Shown: positions 58,332-64,000 of the stretch, in pieces
Layout: the number at the start of each line of letters is the position of its first letter
How positions within the stretch are numbered: position 1 is the stretch's first letter
Source of the DNA: Mucor racemosus
Lineage: Eukaryota > Mucoromycota > Mucoromycetes > Mucorales > Mucoraceae
DNA: 64,000 nt
Reading direction: 5' to 3'
Assembly (NCBI GenBank): GCA_027405735.1
Contig: JAPEHQ010000021.1
Coordinates: 434,001-498,000 of the forward strand
Program-made: the position numbers and the translations under genes
Notes under the pieces: model-generated
The model's input: the letters and a program-made list of their open reading frames with translations, nothing else
The model's database searches: none
Told to the model about the DNA's origin: nothing

Positions 58332-58464
58332 TAACAATGAAATGATGTATAATAACAATAATAATCAAATACCACCTCCTCACCCACCTCAACCTCACCC
58401 ACATTTTCATCCTCAACAGCAATTCTATCAACAACAACAAACGAGACAACCTTACTGGCATTGA
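56160..58464 (+). CDS. DEF1: Def1-like RNA polymerase II degradation factor (CUE domain, polyQ), 711 aa
   Basis: Exons 56160-56475, 56533-56589, 56646-57712, 57769-58464; GT-AG, 2136 nt. Residues about 28-66 are a CUE ubiquitin-binding domain (LPSLTELFPEWSHNDLLFVM DECQGDLDLAI-type). KPSWASIAKG follows near 155 and then an acidic Val/Ile/Glu-rich region (VDEMVDQIQEEIVEQVLDQ). The C-terminal half is Gln/Pro-rich, with an uninterrupted run of 53 Gln at 615-667, then HNNEMMYNNN and a His/Pro/Gln end. In yeast, Def1 recruits the ubiquitin ligase to stalled RNA polymerase II, and its polyQ part controls cytoplasmic retention and processing. CUE plus SWA-x-IAKG plus polyQ is the usual order of this family. 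Confidence 0.87.
58171..58329 (+). repeat. Long CAA/CAG tract (53 codons) in the Def1-like gene
   Basis: 53 consecutive Gln codons, mostly CAA with about ten CAG, without any other residue. Long antisense and alternative frames through it are low-complexity shadows. Confidence 0.95.
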
Positions 58465-58825
58465 TAAGGGTTTAATTTAAACATTTTTATTAAATTTTAA
58501 TTGGTTTATAAATGTAATATCCCATATAGATTGCAATCAAGTCCAGGCCCCTAAATGCTTTTTATTTTTTCTTTTATTTTTTATTTTTCCTACATGTGAT
58601 GTGTAAAATAACATTATAAGCAGTAATATTATAATAAGGAGTAAAATAGATGGTGCGTTAGGAGATTATATAATACGTTTATATGGTGAATAAAAAAAAA
58701 AAAAAAGGTTATAGTTATACAAGAAAAAAATCATGTTAAAAGGCCTTTTGGGGGCTAAATTTAGATTAAATACCCTTTTTCTTTTTTACTTTTTTTTTTT
58801 TTTTTTATATAAAACATATATCAAT

Positions 58826-60011
58826 ATGAAAGAAGAAATTTGGAGGCCACTACTAATTGCTCTGGTAGCAAGTATGACACAAGCATTCGGCATCTCGCTA
58901 CAAAGAAAATCGCATCTAATAATTGATTCAACCATACCACTTTACAAAAGGCCTATGTGGGTATCTGGATTTTTGGTTTACACAATATCAAATTTAATAG
59001 GATCTACATGTACAATAGGATATTTACCTATTGTTATATTGGCTCCCATCGGCGCTATTGGCCTTGTATTTAATGCTTTATTTGCTAAATGGATATTAGG
59101 TGATCCATTTACAAAAAGAACTGTATTGGGCACTGGATTAATCGTTTTGGGTGCTGCTCTAGTCGCTGGATTTGGTACTGTGCCTGAACCTCAGCATACA
59201 TTGAAAGACTTGATTGCTTTATATAGACGACCTTCATTCATCGTATATTTTTCATTGGTAGAAGTATTCACTTGCATTGGTTTATTTTCAACTCATGTGA
59301 TTGAATATCTAATGAAAGTGAGACCGAATCATTGGACACATCCCGATTTAAAGATGTGGTTAGGAATCAGTTACGGCGTATTTGGTGCTAATATCAGCAG
59401 CCAGGCCATGCTATTTGCCAAAAGTGGATTGGAGTTATTGATTTTGACAGTATTCCAACATGATAATCAATTCATATACCCTCTTACTTGGATCATCGTA
59501 TTTGCTTTGGTGTTTACTGCTGTATTACAGGTAAAAAAAATTATTAAATTAACATGTGTTTTTCAGCTTTATTCAAATGTTTCTATAGTTGTATTATTTA
59601 AATCGTGGTGTTCAGCTTTGTGATACAATTATTCTAGTTCCACTTAATTTCTGTTCTTTCAACGTATCATGTTTATTCAATGGTTTGGTTTATTACAATC
59701 AATGGGAGAGATTATTTTACTGGCAGGTATTGGCTGTTCTTTTCGGTATAGGGTTATTGGTTTATGGTGTTTTGGTTATTTCATTGCAGCCTTCAAATTC
59801 AGCAACTTCAGGCGATTCCAATTCAACTTTGAGCATTACACCATCTGATTATTCTCAGCCATTTTTAAAGACGGATTCACTAGATGAGGAAGATGGTATT
59901 TGCGGACCAACATGGTGGACTCGTATGAAGTTAATTTATAGAAAATCAGATCAACAAAAACAAAATACTAATGAACCTGATGAACATACGGGTTTATTAA
60001 CTTCAATTTAA
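58826..60011 (+). CDS. NIPA-family Mg2+ transporter, 375 aa
   Basis: Exons 58826-59530 and 59589-60011; intron of 58 bases, in frame. The ATG at 58826 (MKEEIWRPLLIALVASMTQA) is preferred to the in-frame ATG at 58733, whose codons are a poly-T derived hydrophobic run. The NIPA/DUF803 pattern is clear: SMTQAFGISLQRKSH, WVSGFLVYTISNLIGSTCTI, ILAPIGAIGLVFNALFAKWI, TVLGTGLIVLGAALVAGFGT, SSQAMLFAKSGLELL, Q.LYYLNRGVQLCDTIILVP and GLVYYNQWERLFYWQ. About nine membrane helices. Members carry Mg2+ in plasma or endosomal membranes. The cytosolic tail (about 310-375) is Ser-rich and acidic. It is convergent with the small minus-strand gene, 110 bases between stop codons. Confidence 0.92.
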
Positions 60012-60121
60012 AAAGAAAAAAAAATTATATACCAAATTGTACATATACTAAATAAATTATATACAAAAAAAATGATATCATTGACCTTTAGATTGAATTG
60101 TGTAACGAAAATTATATACAT

Positions 60122-60598
60122 TTAACAAGCCATGATGGCATTAGTTGATGGTGTTTGGATTGAAGGTGTTGTTGACCACCAATTTTCCACATGTTGAGCG
60201 TAATTTTTACTGTTTTCTGATTCAACTGCTAAAGCGTACAAGAAAGTTTCTTGAGACCAGCTCAATCTAATATTATTTTCTACAAAAAAAAAAAAGTCAG
60301 CTACATGTTTAAAATACATAATCCAGGAGCATCTCTTACCTTGATCTTCTTCTGCATTGATCATTGAAGATGCACTCAATGCATGTTTCTCTGGCATTTC
60401 TTGGTAATCATTTAGACAGCAATGCGCTGTATCTGATCTTTGTGCAGTTGATGAATTATTATTGTGATTTAAGGACTTTTTGATGCGTTGTATTAATGGG
60501 CCAATGTTGGATACAAAACTTGTAGGTCTTTTTCGTTTGTAATTGCTTAGATTCAAGTTTATAGATGTGGTTGACATGGTTAATTTACTGAGCATCAT
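60122..60598 (-). CDS. Hypothetical protein, 138 aa, two exons
   Basis: Exons (minus) 60598-60340 and 60279-60122. The intron is 60 bases (GTAAGAG..TTTTTTTGTAG) and the junction reads EEDQ|ENNIRLSWSQ in frame. If unspliced the frame stays open to give 158 residues, but the Phe-rich insert comes from the polypyrimidine tract, so splicing is more likely. The N-terminus is basic (SNYKRKRPTSFVSNIGPLIQ), the C-terminal part helical (QETFLYALAVESENSKNYAQ) with a WWSTTP motif. No recognised family. Start could also be the second Met. Confidence 0.65.
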   Translation of the reverse strand: MMLSKLTMSTTSINLNLSNYKRKRPTSFVSNIGPLIQRIKKSLNHNNNSSTAQRSDTAHCCLNDYQEMPEKHALSASSMINAEEDQGKRCSWIMYFKHVADFFFFVENNIRLSWSQETFLYALAVESENSKNYAQHVENWWSTTPSIQTPSTNAIMAC

Positions 60599-62164
60599 TA
60601 TTATTTTGTATTATTTAGAAGATGAGAGTGAAAGAAAAAGAAATAAGAAAAAAAATTACACTAGGTTTATATATGAAAAAAGACTCCAAGTCTAGAATTC
60701 AAAGCATTTACAGTCTAAAAAATGTTAATATACACTTTAGACTCCTCCTCTTCTTCCTCTTCTTCCTGTATTGTATATCTTTTCGAAATCATTGAATAGA
60801 TATCATTATAAACTAATCACCAATTAATGACAGAAATAGATATCCATCGTTGAATATTAAACAATTAAATATAATTTTAGATAGTGTTCAAGGAACAGTG
60901 ATTGTTGAGGATGAATGGAGTACCCCCACTCCTAAAAGCCTAAAATTTCAATGTATAAATAATCGAATCTCCGGTCTTAATGACGATCAGTACCTTTAGT
61001 CAGCATGATGATATGTTATGGATTTATATATAAACATAATTGACAATTCTACCATCATCAACCGGAGTTGATGAAGAAGATCAAAGATTTAACTCAGGGT
61101 CATTTCGCAGAATGTATATAAATAGAAAACGAGGGTCATTTTGCCGAATACCCTACTATTAGAAATTCAACATTTTATTCTTATAAAGTGAACTCTTCAT
61201 TATGATTTTTCAATTGTAGATTTATATATAGTTCTTACAAACACCCCTTGATTTATTATAAATATATTTTGATTGGTAATAAAAGAAATTACTAACGAAT
61301 TTACACAATTCATTTCAGATAGTCAACGTGTACACACATATACATACATAAATTACACAACGTTTCTACATGCTTGTACTACAGTCAAACGTGTCTTGCT
61401 ACACGTTTATGCAAATAACTTGTATACCAAGCCATTGGTACTGGGTTGAGATTGATATATCAAAACCGTGCTGGAGGTTCAATTGAATTTACCAAACTTG
61501 TTGTTACAAAATTGATCTCTTCGTAATCTAGAACATAATAAGTATTTGTTTGCATTATTGTTATATGCACAACAAGCTTTTTTAATATTCTTGAATGTCT
61601 CATTTAAGGCTATCATAAATTTAATACATAGCAAATGTGAAAACAGCTTTTTTTTAGAGGAGTGCGGTCAAGTATAATAAGGAATTAATAATGAAATAGA
61701 ACATCAAAAAATGATCTTCAGTCAGTAAATTATTTGTACATATAACTCTACATGGTTCTGATCGAATTTAATAGGGATATGCTGCAAAGCTTCCTTTGAA
61801 CCAAAATTATCTGCCAAGTATACAGCTATGTTTTCGAAAAACAGTTTGAAGCACTTTGAAGCAATTCTTGTTGGTTTTGAAGGATATTGAAGCCATATAA
61901 AAGTATGATATCAATTTATTTCTTGAAAAACTAAAACTATCCAGTGGATGACAGTATCAATTAGTGTTTTACTATTGACATCTGATCACCTAATATATCA
62001 ACGAGTTGAAAAAAAAATTAATTTTTTTATGTTTTCACATTATTCAGTTGTTGGAATCAATATTGAATATCTGACCTTTTTAAAAAAAAAATTATACGTA
62101 AAGCACATTGTATTACAACTTGGATTATACATAAAAAGAATGTTTACTTATTAATACCTATAGT
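60599..62164. other. Intergenic AT-rich sequence
   Basis: About 1.6 kb. GGGTCATTTCGCAGAAT at 61097 and GGGTCATTTTGCCGAAT at about 61134 form a close direct repeat. No gene seen. Confidence 0.5.
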
Positions 62165-62664
62165 TGTCATTGCCATGTATGCTGATTTTGGCTGATTTAG
62201 CTCTATTTTTAATTTGAAATAGTCCACTATATAAGCCAAAAAAAACCCCCCACTCGAAAAAAAGGCGCATTTGATTCCTACGATTTAACCAACAAATCAA
62301 TGGGATGTTAAAATTATAAAAATAGATGCTATTACAGCTGTAGTATATATTTTATAATTTGCAACCCATTTGGATCAGTATTCGTTGATTGCAAGCGTTT
62401 TTCCAGTTGATTTATTTTTTTTTTAAATAGAGAAAGGGAGTTTTTTTAAAAAATGTGTGAAAACCCCCTTTAAAAATAACTATTAGCTAATAAAATTGAG
62501 GTATGTTATCTATGCATTTGCTGCAAATTAAGTACAATTTCAAAATTCAATTTTGAGCCATTATTTGATTTTATAAAAATTTTCAAAAATTATTTGAAGC
62601 AACCCATACAAATTAGCTTAAACAAGTGCGCGTTTTTACTTCCCCGTTTTCACAGCAATTCAGG

Positions 62665-62865
62665 GAGGCTGAATCTTTTGCAATTCTGTAGATCAACACT
62701 AGATGTACCTACAGTACTGTTGCAACGGAAGCTCATTTTGATCCATATTCAGTGAGAACTAGTAAGCTTACTGATCTTAGTGGGTATAAATAGCAGATAA
62801 CCAACTTGTTCAAACTTACCAAATTCACAATGGCTCATAGATGCTGGTATCTAGATTACTTGTAA
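62665..62865 (+). repeat. Dispersed repeat P, copy P2
   Basis: Matches 37915-38125 in the same orientation (CTTTTGCAATTCTG, GCAACGGAAG, ACTGATCTTAGTGGGTATAA, ATAACCAACTTGTTC, ATGCTGGT). It lies within sequence inserted into family A copy A5. Confidence 0.65.
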
Positions 62866-63182
62866 TATCCATTTATACTTATGTCATTGTAGAGCAACAG
62901 CATATTACTTGGATCAGTATTCATAAAAGTCGTATTTTTAATAACTGTTTTCAATAAAAGTGCACAGTAATCTATAGATGGAATTTGACTATGATTTTAT
63001 CGACATACAGCAGTTATGGAAATTGCCCTTTGAGATTATCGTGTCAAAGATGTGTATCTACTCTCATGCAAACTTGGAAGTCGTTAAATTCGAGATTCGA
63101 GGAGATGAGTTTTTTTTTGTCAGTTTTCTACGGTTGTAAAAAAGTAGAATTTAGATGATGATGGTTTTAGATAGCATTGGTA

Positions 63183-63350
63183 ATGAGTCGAGCTGGCTAG
63201 ACAAAATTCGTTCGAGTTTTTCAATCTCCTGAAACTCGAGAGATCGAGGAAAGCTCGACGCTCACGAGTTTTGTTTGCACATTTCGAGTTGGCTAGTAGC
63301 TCTAATAAGATTCGACTCGACTCATCTGGTAAGGTTCGACTCCAATAATA
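63183..63350. repeat. TCGAG/CGACT-rich cryptic repeat
   Basis: Many TCGAG, ACTCGAG and TTCGACTC words in both orientations within about 170 bases, much more CpG than the surroundings. No coding frame. Confidence 0.5.
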
Positions 63351-64000
63351 CTATGCTAGTTTCAGATGGTTTTCAAATTTTTCGCCCAATATTTAGTAGA
63401 ATTGTGTCAAATAATCTTCAAAGGCGATATACTTTTGTTCCTCTATGAGTCATTGATATCTATCGCTATATTCAAACATAAAAGATTAAATACTAGAATA
63501 TAAGTACACTGATTTAACATCTTCTGACCAAAGTTGAACTAAAATTGATTGTAAAAAATTAAGCGCCTACACTACGATGTTAATTTTTTTTGTATTCACA
63601 AGATAGATTCAATTGAAAACTACTCTTTTTTTTTTGTTTTAGCAAAAAATATCGATTTTTCGTTGAAATAATCAAAATAATAATTCATACTACAGCTTAC
63701 AGCCTATGATTACTGGATTTCAAAATCGATTTGATCTGACGAAAAAAATAGTTGAAAATGATTCAAAAAATAAGATCGTTTAATGCCTCATGAACTACAA
63801 AGTAAGCCGATCTAGCGTATTAAAAGGATTTTGTACAGCTTTGGATTCTGCATCTATCAAAATAAAATTTAAATAAATACTTTACCTTAAATTTTGTGTA
63901 AAATGCAATTGAAAATTTGGAGGTTTTTTGAAGATACAGACCACTTTTTATAAGCATATTTCAAATATATAAAATTGAAAAGACTTGCAACAAAATTACC

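Larger units (their letters stand above)
62165..64000 (+). repeat. Family A repeat, copy A5, interrupted and cut by the window end
   Basis: 62165-62605 matches 44660-45085 inverted (GATTTTGGCTGATTTAGC, TTTGATTCCTACGATTTAA, TTTTGAGCCATTATTTG). 63595-64000 matches the A1-A4 right part inverted. About 990 bases between (62607-63594) are foreign and contain repeat P2 and a TCGAG-rich stretch. Confidence 0.72.

Noticed and set aside
58108..58461. Poly-Leu, poly-Cys, poly-Val and poly-Asn frames
   Set aside because: Shadows of the 53-codon CAA/CAG run in the Def1-like gene.
63330..63350. GGTTCGACTCC as a tRNA B box
   Set aside because: Lies in a TCGAG-rich cryptic repeat with no A box or stems at the right distance.

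Overview
This window looks like nuclear DNA of a filamentous fungus, most likely an early-diverging one of the Mucoromycota/Mucorales type. The base composition is strongly AT-rich. Genes have short GT-AG introns (about 50 to 230 bases), and several proteins carry long Gln, Asn or Ser tracts written mainly with CAA, AAT and TCA. The transposons are decayed Ty3/gypsy and Tc1/mariner elements typical of eukaryotes. The species assignment is inference; no rRNA or other marker is present.

Layout. 1-5.5 kb is a small gene island: the 3' end of a low-complexity Ser/Thr/Asn/Gln-rich protein, an unrecognised 429-residue protein, and a five-exon tyrosine phosphatase of the IphP/Y_phosphatase3 type. 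5.6-24 kb is repeat-rich. It holds a broken F-box fragment, two Tc1-like elements with identical lesions, a decayed gag-protease-RT-RNase H retroelement, a solo LTR, a short TIR element (MITE), and two copies of a repeat that carries a fragment of a cytoplasmic dynein intermediate chain gene. 24.4-31 kb is a second gene island: a hypothetical acidic protein, a HutD/Ves plus AstE/aspartoacylase fusion, and a Suv4-20-type SET-domain histone methyltransferase with a polyQ tract. 31-46.7 kb is again repeats: solo LTRs with perfect target-site duplications, an intact Tc1-like transposase nested in an older LTR, a third dynein-fragment repeat, and an AT-rich repeat family (here 'family A'). 46.8-60.6 kb is a third gene island: a secreted Lys/Ser-rich double-psi-barrel (3D) protein, a UFD1-domain/zinc-finger protein, a response regulator, a Def1-like CUE/polyQ protein, a NIPA-type Mg2+ transporter and a small unknown protein. 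60.6-64 kb returns to repeats, including another family A copy that runs off the window end.

Exon structures were rebuilt by hand from splice sites. Each reported multi-exon gene stays in frame across all junctions, and the total coding length is divisible by three. The genes look like ordinary housekeeping and regulatory genes rather than a functional cluster. The more unusual content is in the repeats. Dated nested insertions (solo LTRs with matching empty sites inside the same window), the multicopy dynein fragment, and the palindromic end structure of the Tc1-like elements deserve the closest look.
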